64,000 nucleotides of DNA from Copromyces sp. CBS 386.78 (Eukaryota; Ascomycota; Sordariomycetes; Sordariales; Sordariaceae), in assembly GCA_030685235.1 (NCBI GenBank), contig MU839156.1, positions 62,001 to 126,000 on the forward strand, written 5' to 3'. The notes under the pieces were generated by a model that worked only from the letters and a program-made list of their open reading frames with translations, made no database searches and was not told the origin of the DNA. Both the position numbers and the translations under genes were made by a program. Below, piece by piece: positions 1 to 11,329 of the stretch (positions are counted from its first letter, which is position 1; every line of letters begins with the position of its first letter).

Positions 1-3000
1 TTTTCCCTGACGAATACCGGTTCTTGCCTTCTGAGAGGCATGGGCACGACAAGGCAGCCACGGGTTGAAGCCTGAATTCAGCATTGCCCCTGACGCTCGA
101 TATCGGACGTTGCGTGAACCGACAAGCCAAGAAAAGAGATACCCGGGTGTGCTCGAGCATAAAAGCCTATCAGGGGTCTTTGCGCGGACTCCAACCGGTA
201 GAATGCCCACTTCCGGGTAACTGCAGTTGATCTTCTTACCGACAACTTCTCCCGTAGCGTACGGACAAGAGCAAGGCGAACGGATCCGGGACCGTCGCGG
301 TAGCCGTCCGGCCTCTCGACATGGCCAAAACGCAAGCAGCCAAAAGACCTCCACGTGGCGGGCATGCTCCCCGCGAAAGCCCCCAACGGCCAAGGCACAA
401 ACCCAAGGGTCATTCACAATCCAATCAAGTGGTATCGACGGGACCCCATGTAGGAGGCTCAAACTGGTACACCAACCATAATTGCATCCGTACCAACGGG
501 TCCGACATTCGCTGGGCAGCACTCTACCACACTTCCTCTAGCGTCGGCAACAGCCGCTGTGGTTTGGCTTGCTGGACTCGCCATAGGCTTTATTTCAAGC
601 CGAGTTGTGGACAGCCAAAAGCATCACTCGATCAGACCTATACTATCGCTTCTACTCAACCATAACAGATATGCTCTGTGGGCTTATAGGTGAATCCTAT
701 TGGAGAGATGCGGCATATGCAGCTAAGAGGGAGCTAAAATCGCCCGCATAAGCTGTGACTTTCCCCAAAAGAGGAGATCTGTTACGGATGAGTAGATGCG
801 GTATGCCACCATAAATATGGCAGTAGTCAGCAAGACGGAAATCAAGTACTCTACCAGGTAAGATTTCAAACAGTATCTCACCATCTAAGAGTATTGCATC
901 AACTACTTCACACCCTTACAGCCGACTTGCATATTTCGGTCATCTGACGGGGAAAGTCGACCAATCGAGTTCACCAAGGAGACCCTACATTCGTGTACCT
1001 CTGCCCATGTTGGTCAATTCGATGACCCCTTTCTAGTCTGAGCCAAGAACTCGGTTGTTGCTGCACGTCAGACTCGCCGCACTTGGGAGTGAGTGGATAG
1101 TGTGCACGTCGATGAAGGTCATGGCGGGACTGAGCCGCTAATTTTGTCCGCGATCAAACATGCTCGTCGCTTACTGTTCGTAGCTCTACCACTACGGTTA
1201 ACCGCTTCGTGGGGGTGAGATGATGTTTGGAACGAGATATGTTTCCAGCATACAGTACACGCTGTACATCTGTTGGTCTTTAACACTGTGTGCTATACTT
1301 ACTTACGATAAGATATTCAAGCCTTGAGATCCCACGCAGGACCACGCTCAAAGCAACAAGAATACATTAGACGGCGAACAGGTTCTTTGCATACTCAAGA
1401 CCAATTATTGGCCATGGCCCCAATCCCTCGATTAAAAATACACCAGCGTTGCGATCTACTTCAACTAGCAACCATCGCCGTATCTGATTCTGCAGATACT
1501 ATGCACAAAGACATCACGAGGCGCGCAAAAATTGGCCAACAAAACGACCCACTCCGAAGGCTAGAAGAGTCGGGAAAATGATAGCTTGGGGCCTTGGTGT
1601 GTAGTCCGGATAACGTCCAACAGCCCTAACGACTTACACCGTACAGTATAGAGACAGTACCCGGAGACGTCCCGCGCTTGAGACCATCCGGCGGAAGCTA
1701 ACGAGGATTTGGACAATTTTCTGTCATCGTGCACACGAGGCGGCCTCAGCAGGGATAGTAGGCGTGTTGAGGAGTAAAGAGAGGTGTGTAATTGAAAGCT
1801 GGGCAGGAGAAAAGACGGCAACTTGAGGTGAGTGTGTGAAACGTGAAGAGGGGCTGAAGTTCCATCAATCCAGCGTCGGCTTTTACCCCTCTCCAGCTTC
1901 CTCACCATCATTGACTAATATGGTAACTTCTTCGTCGTTCTGTTACTCTTCCTGATCCCGCTCGCCTTGCTTTTGAACAGCTCGTTGGGGCATTTCCGCG
2001 GGTGGGGATAGTTTGCCCATTTGATACTTCGGGTTTTCCATGCCGATTTTGACGAGTGTCGTTCTCAAAATACATTCCAACTTGGAGTTTGGAGGGGGGC
2101 TGTGCCTTGGATCATGAATACCTCTATGTCCCCTCACTTTTGGATTTCGTGTAGGTACCTGACGTGCACATCTCGTGGGCTTCCCAGCGCATAAACCCCT
2201 GACTAGTCTATTCTTTACCTCTCTACTGCAACCTTTATCCACTAATTCCCTTTCTCGTCACTGCAATACCACAGTCGTAAGAGATTTAGCTAGCTAAGCC
2301 CCCTAACCTTCATACAGTTTAGCCGGACCGGCATTCAACCATGACAGCCCCGCCAGCCGACTGCAAGTGACCTATGCCAGCCGTGTGCCCCGTGCCATAC
2401 CACGTTTACTGTATCCACACGAGTTACAGTGGGCCTGCATAAGGGAGCTAACCATACTACAAGAAGGTTAGGCTCTGGAAATATTATGGGGAGTAAATCT
2501 CTTACGACTGGGAAAAAGCGGTAGACTCCATTTTCCCCATGATTCACGTCGTCCAGCGGGCTCCTTTTCCCCCCATTCCCCTCCTTGTTCCCCGCCTTTC
2601 TCCATCACAGTTCGAACTGCCGCAGCGTTACGTTTTGCTCAGCACACCCATCTCGTACGTGAGCCGCGACATTTCCGTTTGCACATGACATGTTATGCCT
2701 GAGGTAAACACACCTTCAAGTTTCGTGATGAAGTATGTCTTGGCTACAAACCTTGGTTTTTCCCACGGGAATATGGCCGAGGTAAAGACGCCCCAGTTGT
2801 GGGGGAATGATCGCCACAACGAATCGTACCCCCACTCTTCCCATCGGCCCCCATTGCCTTTTACGGACATGGCGACCCCCAACTTACACTGACCCCCGCA
2901 GATATGCACAAACCCTCATTGACGACGCTCTACGTACGGATTCGAGAAAAAGTGACTTCACAACACCACACACGCACGATCTTTCCTGTCGTATGATCGG

Positions 3001-4447
3001 CGGCCTCCTTCGAATCATGGGGACTGGCCACCGATGAGGCATTCACCGGTTCTTGGTTTTGCTTTTTCCGGTAACGCCATCGAACAATCATCATGTGAGA
3101 TCGATCCTGCTTGATGATCGATGATCCTGACTGGTTATTCTCCATGATGCCAGATGCTGTGCAGTTGAGTACCCAATGCGACCTCGCCTTTAATCCAGAT
3201 TACACTTCATTCGGGGTGTTGGATGAGACCAGGAACTCGAGAACTCGGCATGCTTTTTTCCCGACCTCTTCTCTTCTGAGTGGAAGAAAGTCTTCGATGG
3301 GAGTGTCCTAAACTTTTACTTGGTGGGCATCACGAACAGGAGATTCCAATTCGTGTACGTGGGTCTATGATGACAAGACTACATACAGCAACTATATCAT
3401 CAAGTTGCGTTGAAGGGTGTTCAGCTGGGAGTCCTCTCAGCTGTCACTGTCCTGCCCAGCCACCCTGTCAGCCGGCCAAGAATAAAAGAAAGCATATAAA
3501 ATCATTTTCCAAAAACAAGCTCCAAGAGACAAGGTTGATCTACATGTCTTGGCTTACTCGTTTGGGGACTCTTCGTTGCCCACACCAGCTTGACCGGTCA
3601 CCCTTACTCGCTTTAGGCTCGCTTAAGCGAGCTCTTCCTAAAAGAGAAGGGGTATCATGATACAAGTAGAAGTGCGTACGGGCTTTAGGGGGGGTGGGTA
3701 GTACCTACGGACGTGTACCAGATTCGTAACTCATCACTCGTAAACACAGAACTACCATGAAGGTAGCGATATAAGTCTAGTTTGTAGAATAACATCCAGA
3801 AGGCAGGCTTATCCGGATTATGTATAGAATATCCTTCATCTGGTTCTCCGGTCTTTTTTTGCCTAGACCAGAGAGATTTGTACGATAGTACGGACGGTGT
3901 TGTCCAAGGTCGAATGGTTTGCTGGATCTCGCGATGCGTTGATACCAAACATCTGACATCAGGTCGAACCAAAAACGGTACTTCCTGCGTGATGAATGAC
4001 CTGGGCTGCTCGGCGAAAGTCAGCGGCCACCCACTACTTCTGTTTTCCACCACTGAGAACTTGCAGGTGAGAGTTGAGGATTTGCGTGAACCCTCGCACG
4101 ATGATTGACACTTGACATCTTTGACTTGAGACTTGAGACTGCTCTTTCCTCTCCTCCTCTGCTCGAGCCAGGCAGGGACCACCTGCCTACTGGCACCTAT
4201 TAGTTCCTTTCCTGTCGTATTTTCCACTCGTTCCACAATCAGTCCCCCCTCCCGCCAGACGCTCCTTTCCTCTCGACACTCCAGTGTTTACCACCCCATC
4301 CCTCCTTCCTCAACGGGAATCCACAGTTCACACATCAGACAGCAAACAACCGCCTGCCATGCCGCACCTTCCCTGAGCTGCCTTCGCTTGTCCTTTATGA
4401 TAAGCTCCGTTCGAAGGATCTTCAACAAGGAAATAAAAAAGAGAAAG
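1..4447. other. Spacer without a supportable gene
   Basis: Only short open frames (about 60-180 codons) occur on both strands. None shows a recognisable domain, signal peptide or exon pattern. Base composition is ordinary (not RIP-like). A perfect 16-bp palindrome lies at 3617-3632. Unannotated non-coding RNA or a heavily spliced gene cannot be excluded by eye. Confidence 0.5.
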
Positions 4448-4554
4448 GCGCGGTTGGTATAGCGGTCAGTACTCTCGTTTCCCAAGAACTGAAGTGGAAG
4501 TTATCCATGGGCAAAGAATAATGAGTGACCCGGGTTCGACTCCCGGATTGCGCA
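4448..4554 (+). tRNA. tRNA-Gly (anticodon CCC) with a 35-nt intron
   Basis: The cloverleaf folds by hand. The acceptor GCGCGGT (4448-4454) pairs with ATTGCGC (4547-4553), followed by discriminator A at 4554. The D stem is GTAT/GTAC. The anticodon stem is CTCGT (4474-4478) with ATGAG (4521-4525). The T arm is CCGGG-TTCGACT-CCCGG. With this stem the loop reads TT-CCC-A, so the anticodon is CCC at 4481-4483 (glycine). The intron is 4485-4519, at the canonical place one base 3' of the anticodon. It contains GGG (4509-4511), able to pair with the anticodon as eukaryotic pre-tRNA introns often do. Mature length is 72 nt. The internal A box (TGGTATAGCGGT) and B box (GGTTCGACTCC) for RNA polymerase III are both present. 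The CCA end is not encoded, as expected in eukaryotes. Confidence 0.88.
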
Positions 4555-5167
4555 GTGACTCTTCCCTCTTTTTCTGGCCTTTTTTATTTTATTTTTATTT
4601 ATTATTTTTTTGACTCCATCTCGTGTCGAATTCTCCAGTCCCTAATCGTTGCTCAGTGGTATATGTACCTTTCTTTCCCCAAGGTTGTTGGGCATGATAG
4701 ATGTAAAGCTTTTCCTGCGTTGTCACGGGATGACATTGCCTACGGTATATAGCGTGCCCTTCCGAGTTGTGCTGGCAAGCAGGATATGGTCTACCTTTTG
4801 GTGGTTTCCATTGTGCACCCAGCCCGTGAGATGTGCGACTGGCTCTCAGGTATCTTAATGATCACCAGGTGAGGTGATTGCTCAAAGATTGGATATCAAG
4901 AATGGTGATCTGAGGAGACTCTAACGTAGAGTGTCTTCGCTCGGTCAATCAACACTTAAAAGGTAACAAGTGTCAGACCTGTGATGTCTCACACAAGAGA
5001 CATGTCAAGCTGTCCAAATATTACGATTTAACGCTCATGCACAACGACAAGCGGTACAGAATGTTGACCAAGCCGGCGTATAGCATGGCCCTAAAAGACA
5101 TTACATATTTATGTACATAATACGCTCTTCATACAACAAAAACATGTGGGTATCACTCGTCGAATCT
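4555..5167. other. Spacer between tRNA-Gly and MFS gene
   Basis: Contains the pol III terminator and, at its right end, the 3' UTR of the minus-strand MFS gene. No further gene seen. Confidence 0.6.
4569..4573 (+). terminator. RNA polymerase III T5 terminator of the tRNA gene
   Basis: A run of five T starts 15 nt after the mature 3' end of the tRNA, the usual pol III stop signal. T-rich tracts continue to about 4610. Confidence 0.7.
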
Positions 5168-7113
5168 TCAAACTTTCTCCTTCTCCAACACCTCAGCAAC
5201 AGGCTTCACCTCCTCACTCGCATTTGCACTCACGGCCGTCGCCGGCTTTTCCATTCCACCAGCTTCCTCATCAGCCAGCACCTTCTTCTCCTCGGCGGCC
5301 TCCTCCTTCTTCCCACCCCTCTTTTTCTGGATCTTCTTCCAGTCCAACCCACAAGCCACGACAAACGCACAACACGCGCACGCCACGGTGATGTAGTAGC
5401 TGTGTCTCAACCCGTCCAAATACGCCTGCAGCACGGGCTCAATCAGATCCTCGCGGCCCATCTGCGTGAGGATCGGTCTCACTTGCGAAGCGCCGCTGTT
5501 GATGAAGATCTCGGGAGGGATACCGGGGGCGTTGCGCTTAACACCTGCCGTCAACCCGTTCTGGAAGACGGACTGGGCAACGGCAATGAAGATGGCGCCG
5601 CCGATGGACTGGTGGAATTGCACGCAGGCGGTGGCGACGGGGATCCATTCGAGGGAAACGGTGTTTTGGACGACGAGCACGCCGGCCTGGAAACCGACAC
5701 CGATGCCGAGGCCGGTAATGACCTGGTAGCCGAACCATTCGCGGAGAGGACTGTTGATGCCGAGGGTGGTGATCATACCCGCACCGACGCTGAACAAGAC
5801 CATGCAAGGCAGGATGAAGGGGTTATAATATCCCACGACGGTGATGAGACCGCCGGTGCTGACCGAGGTGATGACGACTGAGATGAGCATGGGCAGGAGC
5901 TTGATGCCGGCTTTGACGGCGCTGTCGCCTTTGATGGCTTGGAAGTAGAGGGCTGTTGTGTCCCAGTTAGCTTTCTGTTGTCCCCATTTCACGTCCCGGG
6001 AAGTAAGTCCCAGAGCAGGTGCAACTTACACAAATAATACACCAAACTAAAGAACCCCGCGCCAAAGAAGAAGGAAAAGAACATGGCACAGACCACATTC
6101 CGGTTCCTATACAGCCTGGGCGGAATCGTGCCCCTATCACCCTTCCACTTCTGAATCCCCACAAACATCAATCCCATCACTCCGGCGCCCACAAAGAGCC
6201 CAATGATCCTCGAATTGTTCCACGCATACTCGGCCCCTCCCCACTGCAGCGCCAGCAACAACATGATAATGGCCGGGATCAGCACCGCGGTACCGATCAA
6301 ATCCAGCTTCTTCACCCTCTCCAGAGCCGTCAGTCCCATGGGATTGTCCTCCCTGTTGATATGCAGGAAAATAAAGATGGCAACGATGGCCACGCCGCCA
6401 ATCGGCAAGTTCACATAAAAGCACCACCGCCAGGTAGCCTTGCTATCGGTGAAGGCGCCCCCCAACAGCGGGCCCGCTACCGACGCAATCCCCCACATGG
6501 CACCGATCAAGCCGAACGCCATCGGGCGGCTCCTCAGCGGCAGCGTATAACTCAGGATTACCACTCCACCACTGAACATGCCGGCCGTGCCCATGCCGGC
6601 TACCGCTCTGCCCACAATAAACGCATTACTCGTCGGCGCCACGGCGCATACCAGACTGCCAATCTCAAACAGCAAGATGGCGCAGAGGTACACGAACTTG
6701 ACGCTGAACATGCGGTACAGGGTGCCGTAGGTAGGCTGCAAGCATGTTGTTGACAAGAGATAGGCGGCGCCGTACCAGCCTATGTCTTTCACCGATCCGT
6801 ATTCCTGGGTGATGGCGCCGAGGGCGGGCGCGATGATGGTTTGGTCGAGAGCTACCAGGAACACGGCCAGGCAGAGGGAGGCGATGATGAGGATTAGTTT
6901 GAGACCTTTGGGGTAGATTGGTTCGGGGGTTGTGTTGGCTGACGAGGCGCTGGATTTGGTGGGATCTAACGAGGAAGGGTTGGTGGTGAGGTCCGGGGCT
7001 GGGGCGGCGGGACCGGCGACGGATTCGGTGGTTGTGTTGGTTGCTGCGCCTGCGGCTTCGGCGATGGTTACCGGGTCGGGGTGCACGCCGGACTTTTCGA
7101 GGTCGGCAGCCAT
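5168..7113 (-). CDS. MFS multidrug/proton antiporter, 14-TM DHA2-type
   Basis: An integral membrane exporter of the major facilitator superfamily, probably expelling small toxic or secondary-metabolite molecules in exchange for protons. There are two exons: 7113-6030 and 5952-5168. The intron 6029-5953 (77 nt, donor GTAAGT) joins ...VYYL to SLYFQAIKG, the usual family sequence, and gives 622 aa. The first ~60 residues are a hydrophilic Ala/Thr/Pro-rich cytosolic tail. TM1 carries the DHA2 motif LDQTIIAPALGAI. TM5 carries antiporter motif C (GIASVAGPLLGGAF), followed by the WRWCFYVNLPIGG signature. The C-terminus is a Lys/Glu-rich tail. The substrate cannot be told from sequence. No biosynthetic genes adjoin it, so a stand-alone efflux pump is more likely than a cluster transporter. 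Confidence 0.92.
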
Positions 7114-8761
7114 GGTTTTGGTGGTTTGGTTAACCCACCCTCGAATAGGAGGGAGGAGGGTGAGCTAGAAGTCGCCTGTCGTGCTCACTCCCGCATAGCT
7201 GAATGTTATGCAAGGGAACTGCGAAATCTGCCTGACCGTTTGGGACTCGATACCGATGCGATGCAATGGCTGTGCTGTGTGAGGTGCTTATGCGGCTCTC
7301 CCGTGTCGATCTCGACTCTGCGACAACTTTCCTAGGTCGGTAGTTGTTGAGTTATAAGGATGAAGTCGAAGGAAAGATGATAGATGGATGGTGACGAAAA
7401 TGTGAGGTTATGTGAGTGATCCGTTGTCAGTGTTCCCTTTTCTTCCTTCTCCTTGCATCCCCGTTCGGATTCGGATCCCTCACTCCATCATCCATGCACC
7501 ATGTTTCCCTCCCGCTCCCAAAACCATGTCGTCCATGCGAGTGAGGATCCAATGGATGGATCCCGGCGTGCCCTCCCCACCGGAAGGCACCTTTCCGCAA
7601 TCAAGCAATCTGGGGCCGCGTTTAGCCTAGGCCGGTTTAGGGGTTAGCGTCCCCTGTGGCCCTGTGGCCATGCATTCTGGATGGAGCCTGAGACAAGCTG
7701 GACAGGTGGATCATATGGTGTGGACATGTGGTTCAGTTGTCCAAGACGTTTGACTGATCCCGTGATAACTTTTCTTGTTTCGGTCAATAGCTTCCCTCTG
7801 ACCTATGCTGCACATCCATTCGCGATGGACGCTTTCATCGCTTGTCAGTCGCCATCGGAGCCGCAACCGTCTCATCTTTTACATCTTTCAGTTCGTTCCT
7901 ATCCTAAGCGAAGCCCCACCTCCACCCACGGGATCACCCTTACCACTCTTCCCTTGTCGTTCGGCATCCTGTTCATCCCGACTTCCGACTTTCGACTTTT
8001 TCTGACAACATATGGACCATCGGGTGTAATTCTGATATTGATGGCACGAGTGGCGGGTCAAGTGTGTTACTGATGATTGATCATGTCCACAGGGTTGATG
8101 ATTATTTTAATGACAATCTGATAAAATTGACGGGAGCCGCTTTCCATCTGATGATGGACTTTTGGTGTTGTTATAAGCTTAAATCAATTCCACGCCACGC
8201 CATGCCATGCCCGGGCCACGCCGCCCACGCACGCCATCTGGCTGTCAATCTGTCAAACCGCAAGGCAGCAAAGTGCCATCGGGATGTAAAAAATTTGACA
8301 TCGCCACTGGTGCGACTTGTGAATATTGAATGGGAATCATCGCCAATATATTCATTGATGCTATCTGCCTATCATCTAAAGCGACCATGCTGACTAACAA
8401 AGCGTTCGGCTGCCCTTATCATACGCAGGACAGATTCGCCGACTATATCTCTCCTGCGTTGCTTGTTCCACAGCTCTCCAAGGAGCACCCGTCCTTAATC
8501 ACCTTCCTCTCGCCAGTTGCGCCAAACTCCCAGACCCATCAAACCATAACTCCGTTTTCTCTTAAGCAACACACCCAGCCAACCAGCCAAGTTACACCAG
8601 ACATGCATCGTCGGTTTAGGCCCGCCTGCCGTATATACGGTCAACAAGTCATGGAAACAATAATAATTATACGCAGGAGCAGGGGAATACGACAAAGGGG
8701 ACACAAAAGCCACAAAAGCCAACAAAGCCAACGAGGGGAGCTTCGCAGTTTTGGTTTTTGC
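7114..8761. other. Upstream region of the MFS gene and 3' region of the RXT2-like gene
   Basis: About 1.6 kb between two minus-strand genes, so it holds the MFS promoter. Short frames only, with no recognisable coding pattern. Confidence 0.6.
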
Positions 8762-10764
8762 TTACTTCCGGTTCCGCGTCTTCTTCTGCGTCACCGCCGT
8801 CTCCTCCTCCACCTCATCCTCTCCCTTCTTCAGGTCTTCTGTCAGTCCCCACTCTTCCTTGTCGTACCAGTCCTCGCCGTCCGACATGTCGCGGTTGGCT
8901 CCGCTGTGCGCTTCGGCCTTGGCCCACGAGAGCACCGTTTGTCGGTACCGGTCCGCTTTGCGCAGACCCTCGTATAGCTTGCGGGTGCCGCGGCAGACTT
9001 CTTCCTGCTTCTGCACGTACAGCTGGAGCAGCCGGCGCACGTCTTCGGCTTCTTGCTCGGGGAGGCCAAAATCGCGGTCTGGGTGAGAGGTTCGTGGGGC
9101 GAGGAAGATAGGGTGGATGTAAGGTTCGTCGAGGAATTCCTGTAGTGCCGCTACTGATGCCACGGTGCTGAGGGCAGCGTCACGTTGACCATTAGGCTTG
9201 GCTCGCAAGTCCTCTGCGCCATGGACGAGTTGCTCCTCTTGAGGTTCTTGGTCTGCTTGTTGTTGTTGTTGCTCGAGTTCGTGCCTTGGTGGATCCGCGT
9301 TCTTCTCTGGCTCGGCCCCTGAGGCCGCTGTTTGATGTTTCGCCGCCTCCTTGCCAGTTTCACCGTTGGGCGCGTTTGCCATTTCCACGTCTTCAGATGC
9401 TGTCATTGCTGGTTCAGTCTGTCTATCTACCGGCGGTGTCGGTGCCGATACTGGTTGATCTGCGTTCGTAGTTTCGTCTGCGCTTTGTGAGGTTGCCTCG
9501 GTGATTACTGTCTCCGGTTGCGCTTGCTCGGGCTCCTTGCTTGTTTCGCCGTTGGATACGGGAACCTCCGTCTTATAATCAGTGGGTGCTGACTCGACTA
9601 GTTCTGTAGATTCGGCCATCTCAACATCTTCATCTGTCGTCTTCTTTCCGTTGACCTTTGGCGCGCTGTCCTCTTCGGTTCCCTCCTTCTCCTCTGGGTG
9701 TGTGTCGGCATCGGGAAGGTGTTCATCATCAGAGACTGAATCCGGAGCGGGTTTATTCCCACTATCGCCATTTGTCTGGCCAGACTCCTTTGGTTCCGTG
9801 GCGGGTGCCTCATTCTCGTTGCCATCAACAGGCCCGTTCTCAATCGTCTTGGTATTGTTGCCAGCCGATACGGCATCAGCAGCATTCGGGATCCAATTGC
9901 TGACCCATTTGATGAAGCTCGAGGTATCCTCAAAGAGATCGTGGTCTGTCGATTCAATCATCATGCCGCACGGCGCCCACGAGTTGTCGCCGACGAATTT
10001 GGTAAGCAGCGGTTTGACCTTCCACAAGGCAACATTCTCTCTTTGGCTGAGGGAGTTGGCCTGGTTTGCGAGTTCGGTCAGGGCTTTCGATTTGAATGGT
10101 CGCGACAGGGTCGGGTGATTCGGTAGGTCGGTGACGGATGTAAGGGGTGCGAGCAGTTCTATATGAAGCTTGGTGTCAGCACCTCTTATTGTCAATCGAC
10201 AGGCGCAAATTACCACTCACGTTCTAACCGAATCGAAGCGTATGGGTTCTCCTCCATGGTAGCGCTGATTGCTTCCTGGACGCGCTCTTCGTTATCGTCA
10301 CTATCGATATCGTAGCCGTCCTCATCGATGAGGGGCGGGTTCTGGTTGATGACGGCGCGTTGATAGCCCCCATGTTCGGCGACCTGGTAGCACTCACAGG
10401 AAGCGTCAGTCTTGGTGCGTCCTCTCCATTTGTTCTTTGCTGGTTCCCCGACGTAAAGCCCTGACACCTTGTACATGCGCGTAGGGTTTCACACACCTCC
10501 TTGTAGGCTGCTGGTCCATTCGCGTTCGCAAGACGGCCTTGCTTAACAAATCGTGCGCGTTTCTTGAGCTTGTAGCCTCGGTTCGTGTTGTGGTCGATTG
10601 ACGAGTCGGAATCAGATTCTGTCCAGCGTAGACAGATGGTGGACACGGTTAGCCACCGAAGTGCGAACATGGGAATACCACGACGTACCATAAGCTTTCC
10701 TCTTCAGCGTCTTCCTTATGGACACAATGGTGTCCATAATCATGGCTTGTTGTTGCGTCGACAT
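8762..10764 (-). CDS. RXT2: RXT2-like subunit of the Rpd3L histone deacetylase complex
   Basis: A nuclear transcriptional co-regulator. Yeast Rxt2 is a component of the large Rpd3 deacetylase complex. Four exons were worked out from splice phase: 10764-10689, 10618-10497, 10383-10221 and 10158-8762. The introns are 70, 113 and 62 nt, with donors GTACGT, GTGTGT and GTGAGT, and the protein is 585 aa. The start is the ATG giving MSTQQQAMIMDTIVSI. Exon 1 runs into exon 2 as KRKAYESDSDSS, then TNRGYKLKKRARFV, then PPLIDEDGYDIDSDD and LLAPLTSVTDLPNHPTLSRPF, all typical of the RXT2 N-terminal domain. Residues ~230-440 are a low-complexity Glu/Thr/Pro-rich linker. The conserved C-terminal block includes KADRYRQTVLSWAKAEAHSG and SDGEDWYDKEEWGL. 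The first three exons are short, so a single-ORF scan sees only the last one. Confidence 0.85.
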
Positions 10765-11329
10765 GGTGTGTGGCGGCGGGCGCTTGTTCTGGTAACTTGC
10801 GTTTTGGAAGATGGTAAGTATTATCGAGTATTATTTGCACACATCATCCGCGATCAAATCGGAGATTGTGGCCGTGGTGGTTTGTCAAGTCGAAGAATGA
10901 ATCGTGAGAACCGGGAACCTGCGCTCCTTCAGTGCGCGCTTCAGTGCTTCAAGTTCCGCCAACAATGCGGAAAGCGGGGAGCGGCGGCACAACTTTCGGC
11001 AGGCTTGAAACTGTTACGTAATGTGACTTATGTATGGCAATATGTACTCAACCATCGAGGAACAAATAACGAGCCGAAACTTGATAAAATCACACAGCAG
11101 TCCATTTACACATTCTCCGTGTCTTCAACTTGACAAGTTGAGACAGCGTCACCAACCAAAAGTATCAAGAACTCGGAGTCGCAAAACATATACTCGTTAT
11201 CATCATCGATACTCATACTACCTAAGGAACATCATCCAGCATCATTGAGCCCTCGCTGAAGAGCACGTTCGTTTCACCATGAGATAGGAAAAATACTCCC
11301 GGAACCTCCTCACACCACCCTCCATAAAC
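10765..11329. other. Spacer: RXT2-like promoter and carboxypeptidase 3' region
   Basis: 565 bp between two minus-strand genes. No additional feature seen. Confidence 0.6.

Noticed and set aside
5111..5881. 256-codon plus-strand frame
   Set aside because: Lies antisense to the conserved C-terminal half of the MFS transporter. Composition is the complement shadow of that gene and no domain is visible.
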